The notes below the pieces were generated by a model. The model worked only from the letters and a program-made list of their open reading frames with translations, was not told where the DNA came from and did not search any database. The translations under genes and the position numbers were made by a program. From contig NZ_SCVD01000022.1 in assembly GCF_004297125.1 (NCBI RefSeq), positions 62,001 through 126,000 of the forward strand: a stretch of DNA of 64,000 bases. The letters are read 5' to 3'. Positions 1 through 9,697 of the stretch are shown one piece after another. How positions within the stretch are numbered: the first letter of the stretch is position 1; each line of letters opens with the position of its first letter. This DNA is from Phenylobacterium sp. (GTDB taxonomy: Bacteria; Pseudomonadota; Alphaproteobacteria; Caulobacterales; Caulobacteraceae).

Positions 1-45
1 CTTGAGCTCCGCCTGACCGCCGCCCGGGCGCGTCAGCGCCCTATC

Positions 46-122
46 GACCACGAACCACACGAACCACGCGAACGGTGCAGGCCGGGCGCGGCGCGTTCGT
101 GTGGTTCGTGTGGTTCGTGGTC
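46..122. repeat. Long near-perfect inverted repeat
   Basis: Two 28-base arms (46-73 and 95-122) are complementary at 27 of 28 positions around a 21-base loop. Each arm is itself built from a short direct repeat with core CGAACCACA. It lies just past the 3' end of the CoA-transferase gene, whose stop is at 145. It could be a strong transcription terminator or a dispersed repeat. No clear T-run follows on the minus strand and no second copy was noticed in the window. Confidence 0.85.
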
Positions 123-144
123 AAAATACAGCGCCTGCGGCGCG

Positions 145-1356
145 CTAAGCCTCGTCGCCCAGCTCCGCCATCACCTCGTCCGTGTGCTCGCCCAGCTTGG
201 GCGGGTGGCGGCGGATGTTGGACGGGCTCTTGGCGAACTTCACCGGCGGCTTCATCAGGCGATAGCCGCCCAGGTCCGGATGCACATAGTCCTCGAAGAA
301 GCCCACGGCCTTCAGGTGCGGATCGTCCGGCAGTTCCTCCAGGGTGTTGGTCTTCACCACCGGGATCGACAGGGGCTTGAGGATATCCAGCCATTCCTGG
401 GTGGTCTTGGTGGCCGCCGCCTGTTCGATCATCCCGTAGAGTTCCTGGATGTGCTTGGCGCGGGTTCCATAGTCGGCGAAGCGCGGGTCGGACTGGATCA
501 GGTCGCCGTAGCCGGCCGCCTGGAAGAACTGGTCCCACTGCTTGTCGGTATAGGGCAGCAGGCCGATGTAGCCGTCCTTGGTCTTGTACGGCTTGCGGTT
601 GGGGTTGATCACCCGCTGGTAGCCCCACTGGCCGGTGGGGGGCTGGAAGGTCTGGTCGTACAGGTGCTCGACCAGGAGGAAGCTGGTCATGCACTCGAAC
701 ATCGGCACCTCGACGAACTGGCCCTCGCCGGTGCGCGCCTTGTGCAGCAGGGCGGCGGTCACGGCCTGCGACAGGAACAGGCCCGAGACCTTGTCGGCGA
801 CCAGGGTCGGCAGGATCCGCGGCGCCGGGTCGCCGTCGATCCGCGGCAGCAGGTTGGCGAAGCCCGAGGCCGACTGGATCAGGTCGTCGTAGGCGGGCTC
901 GCCGGCATAGGGTCCGTCCGAGCCGTAGCCGGCGGCGTGGACGAAGACGATGTCCGGCTTGATCGCCGCCACGTCCTCGTAGCTCAGGCCCAGCCGCTTC
1001 ATCCCCTCGTAACGGACCGAGGAGGCCAGCACGTCGCAGGACCGGATCAGCTTGCGCAGCGCCCGCTTGCCGGGCTCGGACTTCATGTCCAGCAGGATGG
1101 AGCGCTTGTTGCGGTTGATGGTCAGGAAGATCGGGCCCATGCCCCTTGGGCAGCCCTCCGGGAGATGGCCAGCCCATCTCATGATGTCGCCGCCTTCGCC
1201 GCGGCCGGAGCCGGGGTCTTCCAGCTTGATCACGTCGGCGCCCTGGTCGGCCAGGATCTGGGTGCCGTAGGCCCCGTTGACCACGCTGGTCAGGTCCAGG
1301 ATGCGGATGCCGCTCAGCGGGCCGGTCGGCTTGGTGGCCATGGTCTTGGCGGTCAT
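145..1356 (-). CDS. CaiB/BaiF family (type III) CoA transferase
   Basis: Encodes 403 residues, the usual size of the family that moves CoA between carboxylic acids or activates them. The N-terminal segment GIRILDLT followed by the ADQGADVIKLEDPG block is typical of CaiB/BaiF proteins. An Asp in YDDLIQSASG, about residue 160, sits where the acyl-accepting aspartate is expected. AGAGGA lies 5 bases before the ATG at 1356, so this start is preferred to the ATG five codons later. It begins 9 bases after the IclR gene ends and is probably cotranscribed with it. Together with the divergent acyl-CoA dehydrogenase and enoyl-CoA hydratase it suggests activation and beta-oxidation-like breakdown of an unknown acid. 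The substrate cannot be read from the sequence. Confidence 0.93.
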   Translation of the reverse strand: MTAKTMATKPTGPLSGIRILDLTSVVNGAYGTQILADQGADVIKLEDPGSGRGEGGDIMRWAGHLPEGCPRGMGPIFLTINRNKRSILLDMKSEPGKRALRKLIRSCDVLASSVRYEGMKRLGLSYEDVAAIKPDIVFVHAAGYGSDGPYAGEPAYDDLIQSASGFANLLPRIDGDPAPRILPTLVADKVSGLFLSQAVTAALLHKARTGEGQFVEVPMFECMTSFLLVEHLYDQTFQPPTGQWGYQRVINPNRKPYKTKDGYIGLLPYTDKQWDQFFQAAGYGDLIQSDPRFADYGTRAKHIQELYGMIEQAAATKTTQEWLDILKPLSIPVVKTNTLEELPDDPHLKAVGFFEDYVHPDLGGYRLMKPPVKFAKSPSNIRRHPPKLGEHTDEVMAELGDEA

Positions 1357-1365
1357 GCGTTCCTC

Positions 1366-2106
1366 TCAAGAATGTTCGAGCCGTTCGATCATGGCCTGGA
1401 GATCGGCCACGATCGCGTCCTTCTTGTCGTCCAGGCGCGCCACGCGGCCCGCCACGCCCACCGCGGCCACCCGGCCGAACGGGCCCTTGGGCAGGGCCGC
1501 GCCGATGATGCCCAGGCCGGGCGAGATGCTGTTCTTGGAGAAGGCGTAGCCGCGCGCCCGGACCTCGTTCACCCGGGTCATCAGGTCCTCCCGCGACTGC
1601 ATGGCGCCGTCGCCCGAGGCGTTGATCCGCCGGCGCAGCCGCTCGATCTCGGCGTCGCTCTTGGCCGAAAGCAATACCAACCCCATTCCGGACCGCGCGA
1701 GCGGGCGCAGGGTGCCGGGCGGGGCGCGGAACTGCAGCGGTTCGGCGGAATGTATGACGTGGACATACTGGGCGTGCAGGTCGCTCTGGACCGCCAGCAC
1801 CACCGTCTCGCCGACCTTGCGGTGCAGGTCCTCCAGGGCGGGGAGGAGCTGGCCTTCGCCGAACAGCGCCCCCGGCACCCAGCTGCCCAGGACCGCGATG
1901 CGCATGGTGGGGAAATAGGTTCGCCGTTCGCGGTCGTAGTCGAGATAGCCGAGGGCCACGAGCGACTTCATCAGGGCCGAGCCGCTGGAGGTGGGATAGC
2001 CCAGTTCGTCCAGGATCTCCTTCAGGGCCAAAGGCCGGCGCTGGCGCGCGAAGACCTCGAGGATCTCCAGCGCCCGCTGCGCCGATTTCACCGCCCCTTC
2101 GGCCAC
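1366..2106 (-). CDS. IclR family transcriptional regulator
   Basis: Encodes 246 residues starting with GTG. Residues 1-70 form the winged helix-turn-helix (AQRALEILEVFARQ, then a recognition-helix region around TSSGSALMKSLVALGYL). The rest matches the ligand-binding IclR effector domain. It is divergent from the acyl-CoA dehydrogenase operon and upstream of the CoA transferase, the usual position of a local regulator of an acid-degradation pathway. The repeated TCCACATAT elements between the divergent genes are its probable operators, and one overlaps its own start region, which suggests autoregulation. Activator or repressor role and effector are unknown. Confidence 0.93.
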   Translation of the reverse strand: MAEGAVKSAQRALEILEVFARQRRPLALKEILDELGYPTSSGSALMKSLVALGYLDYDRERRTYFPTMRIAVLGSWVPGALFGEGQLLPALEDLHRKVGETVVLAVQSDLHAQYVHVIHSAEPLQFRAPPGTLRPLARSGMGLVLLSAKSDAEIERLRRRINASGDGAMQSREDLMTRVNEVRARGYAFSKNSISPGLGIIGAALPKGPFGRVAAVGVAGRVARLDDKKDAIVADLQAMIERLEHS

Positions 2107-2198
2107 ATATCCTCCGAAATCGACCCCCGCTCCACGTATGGGATCTTACATTCCACATATATAGAAATTCAATCCACATATGGGCGTTTCGATGTGGA
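2103..2198. promoter_or_regulatory. Ladder of CCACRTAT operator-like repeats
   Basis: CCACATAT or CCACGTAT occurs at 2103, 2132, 2153 and 2174. The last three are spaced exactly 21 bases apart, two helical turns. The copy at 2173-2179 (TCCACAT) also pairs with ATGTGGA at 2192-2198, giving an inverted repeat with a 12-base spacer. The set fills the gap between the IclR gene and the divergent acyl-CoA dehydrogenase gene and is locally AT-rich. Binding by the adjacent IclR protein is an inference from position and symmetry. Confidence 0.75.
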
Positions 2199-2259
2199 GC
2201 TAGTATCGGTTCCTCCGGCCCTGTTCAATGGCCGACAACAAGAGCCCAAAGGAAACGCC

Positions 2260-3426
2260 ATGCACTTCGAGCTCGCCGAAGAGCACCGGATGCTCAAGGA
2301 CCTGGTGGCCAGGTTCGTGCGCGACGAGCTGATGCCGCTGGAGGCGGACGTCATGGTCCGCGAAGCCGAGGGCAAGGGCCTGTACCTGCCGGACGCGGAC
2401 CACGAACGCCTGGACCGGAAATCCCACGAGCTGGGCCTGTTCGGCCTGGACGCGCCCGAGGACGTGGGCGGCTCCGACCTGCCGATGATGGCCATGGTCG
2501 GCGTGGAGGAGGAGATCGGGCGCTGCGTGACGCCCTACACCCTGCCGCCGGACAGCCCGAACCTGCGCATGCTGATGGCCACGGTGAACGAACGCCAGCG
2601 CGAGGCCTACCTGGCCCCCTATGTCGCCGGTAAGACCGTCTCGGCGATCGGCATCTCAGAGCCCGGCGCCGGCTCCGACCCCGCCGCCATGACCACCCAC
2701 GCCGTCCGCGACGGCGACGACTGGGTCATAAACGGCCGGAAAATCTGGATCACGCGGGCCCAGGACGCCGACTTCACCATCCTGATGGCGGTGACCGACA
2801 AGGAGAAGGGCGCGCGGGGCGGTATGACCGCCTTCCTGGTCGACAAGGGCACGCCCGGCTTCAACGTCCTGCGCCGCATCCCGATGGTGGGCGGCCAGTA
2901 CACCTACGAGATCGCGCTCGAGGACTGCCGGGTCGAGGGTTGGAAGCTGCTGGGCAAGGAGGGCGCGGGCTTCGCGCCGATGCAGGTGCGCCTGGGCACG
3001 CGGCGGATCCAGATGGCCGCCTGGTCGATCGGCATGGCCCAGCGGGCGCTGGACATGGTCATCGAGTACGCGCCGCAGCGGACCACCTTCGGCGTCCCGC
3101 TCTCCGAGCGCCAGGCGATCCAGTTCTGGGTGGCGGAAGCCGCGACCAAGATCCATGCGACCCGGCTGATGACCTACGACTGCGCCTGGAAGCTGGACCA
3201 GGGCCGCGACGTCCGTTCCGAGATCAGCATGATCAAGTGGTTCGCGACCGAGATGGCCTATGAAACGGTCGATCGGGCCATGCAGGCCTTCGGCGCCATG
3301 GGTATGACCAAGGAACTACCGCTGCAGCTCATGCAGGCGAAGCTGCGCACCATGCGAATCTATGACGGCCCCACGGAAGTCCATAAGTGGGTGGTGGCCA
3401 GGAACCTGTTGGGGACGAGACGATGA
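2260..3426 (+). CDS. Acyl-CoA dehydrogenase
   Basis: Encodes 388 residues, the normal length of a soluble FAD-dependent acyl-CoA dehydrogenase. The frame is open far upstream, but family similarity begins at the ATG at 2260 (MHFELAEEHRMLKDLVARF), with AAAGGAAA just before it. The AISEPGAGSDP-type segment near residue 135 binds FAD and substrate. The C-terminal part contains the helical segment QAFGAMGMTKELPL and a YDGPTEVHKWVVARNL ending typical of the family. It should oxidise an acyl-CoA to the enoyl-CoA that the next gene hydrates. Its stop overlaps the next start as ATGA. Chain length or branching specificity cannot be assigned. Confidence 0.93.
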   Translation: MHFELAEEHRMLKDLVARFVRDELMPLEADVMVREAEGKGLYLPDADHERLDRKSHELGLFGLDAPEDVGGSDLPMMAMVGVEEEIGRCVTPYTLPPDSPNLRMLMATVNERQREAYLAPYVAGKTVSAIGISEPGAGSDPAAMTTHAVRDGDDWVINGRKIWITRAQDADFTILMAVTDKEKGARGGMTAFLVDKGTPGFNVLRRIPMVGGQYTYEIALEDCRVEGWKLLGKEGAGFAPMQVRLGTRRIQMAAWSIGMAQRALDMVIEYAPQRTTFGVPLSERQAIQFWVAEAATKIHATRLMTYDCAWKLDQGRDVRSEISMIKWFATEMAYETVDRAMQAFGAMGMTKELPLQLMQAKLRTMRIYDGPTEVHKWVVARNLLGTRR

Positions 3427-4205
3427 AGCAAGCTTACGGCGACCACGTGAAGGTCGCGCTGGACGGGCATGTGGCGGTGGTCACCCTGGACCGGCCGCCG
3501 CACAACTTCGTCTCGGTGGAGTTCATGGCCGACCTGGCCGACGCCATGGAGGCGGCGGACGCGTCGAACGACGTGCGCGCCATCGTGCTGCAGAGCGAGG
3601 GCCGCACCTTCTGCGGCGGCGCCGACTTCTCCTCGCCCACGGACAAGGTGGCCTCCGGTATGGCCGGGGTGAACGCCCTGTATGACCAGGCCGTGCGGCT
3701 GTTCTCGGTGGCGACGCCCATCGTGGCGGCGGTGCAGGGCTCGGCCGTGGGCGCCGGCCTGGGGCTGGCGCTGGTGGCCGACTTCCGGGTCGCGGCGCCC
3801 GAGGCGCGGTTCGCCGCCAACTTCGTGAAGCTGTCCTTCCATCCGGGCTTCGGCCTCACCCACACCCTGCCACGCCTGGTCGGCCGGCAGCGGGCGGCGC
3901 TGATGTTCCTCACCGGCCGCCGGATCAAGGCTGAGGAGGCCCTGGGCTGGGGCTTGGTGGACGAGGTGGTCCCGATGGAAGAGCTCCGCGGCGCGGCGCT
4001 CAAGCTCGCGCAGGAAATCGCCGAGAACGCCCCACTGGCGGTGGCGGCCACGCGCAAGACGCTGCGAGCGAACCTCGCCGCGGAGGTCCGGGCGCAGACC
4101 GCCATCGAGCACGCGGAGCAGGCGATCCTCCGGGAGACCGACGACTTCGCCGAGGGCGTGCGGTCGGTGGCCGAGCGCCGGCCCGGAAACTTCACGGGCC
4201 GGTGA
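3423..4205 (+). CDS. Enoyl-CoA hydratase/isomerase family protein
   Basis: Encodes 260 residues of the crotonase fold. The ATG at 3423 overlaps the preceding stop, so translation is probably coupled. Characteristic pieces are VAVVTLDRPPHNFVS near the N terminus, the oxyanion-hole segment SEGRTFCGGADFS and a second one, AAVQGSAVGAGLGLAL. It most likely hydrates the product of the acyl-CoA dehydrogenase, although crotonases also include isomerases and hydrolases. Its TGA overlaps the GTG of the next gene. Confidence 0.92.
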   Translation: MKQAYGDHVKVALDGHVAVVTLDRPPHNFVSVEFMADLADAMEAADASNDVRAIVLQSEGRTFCGGADFSSPTDKVASGMAGVNALYDQAVRLFSVATPIVAAVQGSAVGAGLGLALVADFRVAAPEARFAANFVKLSFHPGFGLTHTLPRLVGRQRAALMFLTGRRIKAEEALGWGLVDEVVPMEELRGAALKLAQEIAENAPLAVAATRKTLRANLAAEVRAQTAIEHAEQAILRETDDFAEGVRSVAERRPGNFTGR

Positions 4206-5038
4206 CGGTGCGCGCCACGCTGATGGCCCTGGCGGTCGCGGCGGTGGCGGCGGCCCCCGCGGCGGCGCAGGGGTTGGTGGACACCCAAGGCCGCGCGACG
4301 GTCCAGGTCCGCACGCGGCCCGACGCGGTGGGCGACACCTACCGTTATCGCAGCGAGACCCGGTTCGTGCAGAAGGACGACCAGGGCGGGCAGACCCAGT
4401 CCAACACCTTGGTCTTCGACATCGAGGTGCTGGGCGCCGGGCCCGACGGGACCCGGCTTCGTTACACCCTGCGCGAGGGCCGGCTCCAGGACAGCGGCGG
4501 CGCCTCGATGAGCGCGGCGATGGACGCCGCGGTGGGCGGCAGCCTGGATTTCCGGCTGGGCCGCGACGGGCGCCTCGCCGCGGTCGAGAACTGGCCCGAC
4601 TACAAGGCCCGCCTGCTGGCCCGGGTCGACGCCGCCCTGCCCGCCGGCGACCCGATCCGCGCCATCGTCCACGAGCGGATGGGCGCCGCGCCCCTGGACG
4701 CCGCCCGGGAGATGGTGCTGGGCGACGTGGCGATGATGGCGGCGATGGAGCCGCGCGGCGGCCTGCCGCTCGGCGTGACCAACCTGGCGGACCCGGACGC
4801 GACGAAGGCCACGCTGGACGTCAGCATCGTGAAGCCCGACTGCCTGGTCGCGATCGAGCGTCAGACGAGCCGCAGCCTGTCGGGCGTCGCCCGCGCCCTG
4901 GTCAGCAAGGCCGAACTGTCGGTCCAAGACGGCCGCATCCTCTCCCTGGAGGAACGTCGCGTCACCCGCGCGCCCGGCGGCTCGCAGGAGGAGACGGTGA
5001 CCATCCGCCGGCTGAGCGCCGCGCCGGCCTGCGGCTAG
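4202..5038 (+). CDS. Secreted protein of unknown function
   Basis: Encodes 278 residues from a GTG that overlaps the upstream stop (GTGA). A Sec signal peptide is evident: a short basic start, a hydrophobic Ala/Val stretch, and cleavage probably after APAAAQ near residue 24. The mature part is polar, with no motif I recognise and a single Cys pair region near the C terminus. It sits last in the acyl-CoA operon, but the link may be only transcriptional. Its TAG shares CTAG with the stop of the convergent glk gene. Confidence 0.75.
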   Translation: MTVRATLMALAVAAVAAAPAAAQGLVDTQGRATVQVRTRPDAVGDTYRYRSETRFVQKDDQGGQTQSNTLVFDIEVLGAGPDGTRLRYTLREGRLQDSGGASMSAAMDAAVGGSLDFRLGRDGRLAAVENWPDYKARLLARVDAALPAGDPIRAIVHERMGAAPLDAAREMVLGDVAMMAAMEPRGGLPLGVTNLADPDATKATLDVSIVKPDCLVAIERQTSRSLSGVARALVSKAELSVQDGRILSLEERRVTRAPGGSQEETVTIRRLSAAPACG

Positions 5039-6005
5039 AGCCGCTCCATCTGTTCCAGCTGGCGCGCGGCGCCGACGATCGCCGGATAGGGATGCACGAC
5101 GAGGTAGGTCGGGATGGTCGCCACGTAGTCGGCCAGCCGGCCCTTGTCCTCGAAACGGGCGCGGAAGCTGCCCGAGGTCAGCCGCTCGGCGATCCGCGGG
5201 GCGATGCCCCCCGAGACATAGACCCCGCCCCTGGCCCCGAAGGTCAGCGCCAGGTCCCCGGCCACGGCGCCCAGGATGCCGCCGAACCGGTCCAGGGCCT
5301 CGGCCGCCATGGGATCGCCCACCAGGCCCTCGGTGGTCACCGCCACTTCGTCCGCCAGCGCCGGGGCCTGGCCCTTCATCTCGCAGAGCACGCCGTAGAG
5401 GTCGTAGAGGCCCTGGCCGGAGAGCAGCCGCTCGATGGAGACGCGGTCGTACTTGCCCATCATCCGCCGGAGCACCTCGAGCTCGACCTCGTCGGAAGGC
5501 GCAAATCCGGCGTGCCCGCCTTCGGTCGCCAGGGCGATGTCGCCGCGGTCGCTCCGCGCCAGGGCGGCCACGCCGAAGCCGGTGCCCGCGCCCAGGGCCA
5601 CGATCGGGCAATCGTGCGGCCCCTTCGGCAGCGCCTTGCCCAACGGCCGCAGGTCTGCGCCCTCCAGCAGCGGACAGGCGAGGGCCTGGGCGGCGAAGTC
5701 GTTGATCAGCTCGACGGCCTCGAACTCGAAGTGCGCCAGCAGGTCGCCCTCGGACACCCGCCAATCGAGGTTGGTGAACTCGATCTCGCCGTCCACGACC
5801 GGCCCAGCCACCGCGATCACCGCCTTAGGCGGCCGCTTCTTGCCGGCGGTGGTGTCGATGTATTCGGCGACGATATCCGCCAGGCTCGCATAGTCCTTGC
5901 AGGGGAAGCTGCGCGGATTGCGGATGTGGCCCTGAGCGTCCACCAAGGCGAAACGGGCGTTGGTGCCGCCGACGTCGCCAACCAGCCCGACCCAATGCAC
6001 CTTCA

Positions 6006-6006
<1 letters not shown>
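5035..6006 (-). CDS. glk: Glucokinase (Entner-Doudoroff pathway)
   Basis: Encodes 323 residues of bacterial glucokinase, which phosphorylates glucose with ATP to give glucose 6-phosphate. The N-terminal phosphate-binding motif GDVGGTNARFALVD and the later GAGTGFGVAAL glycine-rich loop are clear. The sugar-binding segment includes NDFAAQALA. The ATG at 6006 shares one base with the edd stop (TGATG), so the two are translationally coupled. The order pgl-edd-glk is the classic Caulobacter arrangement. The 3' end meets the convergent secreted-protein gene at a shared CTAG. Confidence 0.96.
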
Positions 6007-7822
<1,816 letters not shown>

Positions 7823-7826
<4 letters not shown>

Positions 7827-8497
7827 CCTCCGTCCGGGGTCCAGAAGATGCGGATGGGCGCCGTCGATTGCGAGATCAGCCGGCCCACCGGCAGGTCCTC
7901 GCCCGCCAGCGCGCGCTCGATCACCCCGCGCTTAGCCTCACCTGCGATCAAGAGGAAGATGGCTCGCGCATTCAGGAGCGCGCGCAGGGTGAGCGTTATG
8001 CGGGCGACCGGCGGCTTGCCCAGCCCTTCCGGCACGAGCCGGGTCAGGTCGGCGGTGGTCAGCGCCGCCTCCAGCCCCGGGTCGCCGGGGATCAGCGAGG
8101 CGACGTGGCCGTCCTCGCCCATGCCCAGCATCACCGCGTCGAACGGCAGCAGCGCCGCCAGGGCGGCCGGCTCCGGCGGGGGCCACAGGGGCAGGATATG
8201 GGCTCTCGCCGCCACGCCCTTCAGCAGCCGCGCGCGCACCAAGCCGGCGTTCGAGTCGGGATCGTCGGGCGTCACGCAGCGCTCGTCGGAAAGGGTGACC
8301 ACCACCCGCGTCCAGTCCAGCGCCGTCGTCACCGACAACCGGTCGTAGATCGGCCCGGGCGAACGGCCGCCGGTGGCGACAAGCCCCGCCCGCCCGTGCG
8401 TGCGCAACGCGGCGACCAACTGGGCCGAGACGGCCTGGGCGGCGGCGTCCGCCAGGGCGGCGCCGTTGGGAAAGGTCTCGATCATGCCTGTCTCCAT
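7823..8497 (-). CDS. pgl: 6-phosphogluconolactonase
   Basis: Encodes 224 residues from the ATG at 8497, or 220 if the ATG at 8485 (MIETFPNG) is used. It hydrolyses 6-phosphogluconolactone made by Zwf. [11 protein letters not shown] and [12 protein letters not shown] match the family active-site region, and [18 protein letters not shown] is the second signature. It overlaps edd by four bases (ATGA). In related genomes zwf normally lies directly upstream. Here zwf is about 5.3 kb away, beyond three plus-strand genes, so pgl must have its own promoter in 8498-8634. Confidence 0.95.
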
Positions 8498-8634
8498 AAC
8501 GCGCTTGCGGCCTGCGCGGCGCCCGTCGGCGCCAGCATTTCACGATCGACATGGAACCTCATCGGCCCGCATTGCGTCCTACCTCCGGATGTCAGGCGCC
8601 GCTTCAGGGTTGTGTAGGCGCCGAGGAGACCGTC

Positions 8635-9684
8635 ATGCGTATCGCCCAGGTCGCCCCGCTGTACGAGGCCGTGCCGCCCCGCCTCTACGGCGGGACCGAG
8701 CGGGTTGTGGCCCATCTGACAGACGCTCTCGTGACGCTCGGCCACGACGTCACCCTGTTCTCGAGCGAGGACGCCCAGACCCTGGGTCGCCTGGCGCCCG
8801 TGCGCGATCAGGCCATCCGGCTGGACCCCGCGCCGCTGAAGTCCGACCTGGCGGCCCACCTCAACCAGCTCGCCCAGGTGCGCCAGCGCGCGGCCGAGTT
8901 CGACCTCATCCACTTCCACACCGACATGATGCAATTCCCGATGTTCGAGGATATCGCCGCCAAGACCATCACCACCCTGCACGGCCGGCTGGACCTGAAG
9001 GACCTGGTCCAGGTGTACCGCCGCTGGCCGCAATTCCCGCTGGTCTCGATCAGCGACGACCAGCGCCGCCCCCTGCCGTTCGCGAACTGGGCGGCCACGG
9101 TGCATCACGGCATGTCCACGGACCTCTATCGGTTCAGCCCGCGCAGCGAGGGCTACCTGGCCTTCCTGGGTCGGATCTCACCCGAGAAGCGCCCGGACCG
9201 GGCCATCGCCATCGCGACCGCCGCCGGCCGGCCCCTTCGCATGGCCGCCAAGGTCGACAACGCCGACCGGGCCTATTTCGAGACCACGATCGAGCCGCTG
9301 CTGGCCAACCCGCTGGTCGACTTCATCGGCGAGATCGGCGATCGCGCGAAATCCGCGTTCCTGGGCGGCGCGGACGCGCTGCTGTTTCCCATCGACTGGC
9401 CGGAACCCTTTGGCCTGGTCATGATCGAGGCCATGGCCTGCGGCACGCCGGTGATCGCCTGGGAGAACGGCTCGGTGCCCGAGGTCGTCGAGCACGGCCT
9501 GACCGGATTCATCGTCCGTTCCGAGGCCGAGGCCCGCGATGCGGTAGCCCGGCTGCCCGAACTTGACCGCAACGCCGTCCGCGCCCGCTTCGAGGAGCGG
9601 TTCTCGGCGACCGCCATGGCGCGGCGCTACCTGGAGATCTACGCGCGCCTCTCGCGGGCCCGAGCCTTCACGGAGGCCGCCTGA
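8635..9684 (+). CDS. GT4 family glycosyltransferase
   Basis: Encodes 349 residues of a GT-B fold retaining glycosyltransferase. The frame is open upstream, but the ATG at 8635 (MRIAQVAPLYEAVPP) follows CGAGGAGA and starts the family similarity. YGGTERVVAHLTDAL is the acceptor-side glycine-rich loop. EPFGLVMIEAMACGTPVIA near residue 260 is the nucleotide-sugar E-x7-E motif. It is followed after 13 bases by the amylo-glucosidase-like gene, a pairing that suggests glucan synthesis or remodelling. Donor and acceptor are unknown. Confidence 0.92.
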   Translation: MRIAQVAPLYEAVPPRLYGGTERVVAHLTDALVTLGHDVTLFSSEDAQTLGRLAPVRDQAIRLDPAPLKSDLAAHLNQLAQVRQRAAEFDLIHFHTDMMQFPMFEDIAAKTITTLHGRLDLKDLVQVYRRWPQFPLVSISDDQRRPLPFANWAATVHHGMSTDLYRFSPRSEGYLAFLGRISPEKRPDRAIAIATAAGRPLRMAAKVDNADRAYFETTIEPLLANPLVDFIGEIGDRAKSAFLGGADALLFPIDWPEPFGLVMIEAMACGTPVIAWENGSVPEVVEHGLTGFIVRSEAEARDAVARLPELDRNAVRARFEERFSATAMARRYLEIYARLSRARAFTEAA

Positions 9685-9697
9685 TCTCCGACAGCCG

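Noticed and set aside
95..116. GTTC repeats in the inverted repeat as an SOS box
   Set aside because: The GTTC units are separated by 5 bases, not the 7 of the alphaproteobacterial LexA site.
184..2259. Upstream extension of the acyl-CoA dehydrogenase frame
   Set aside because: It runs antisense through the CoA transferase and IclR genes, and family similarity begins only at 2260.
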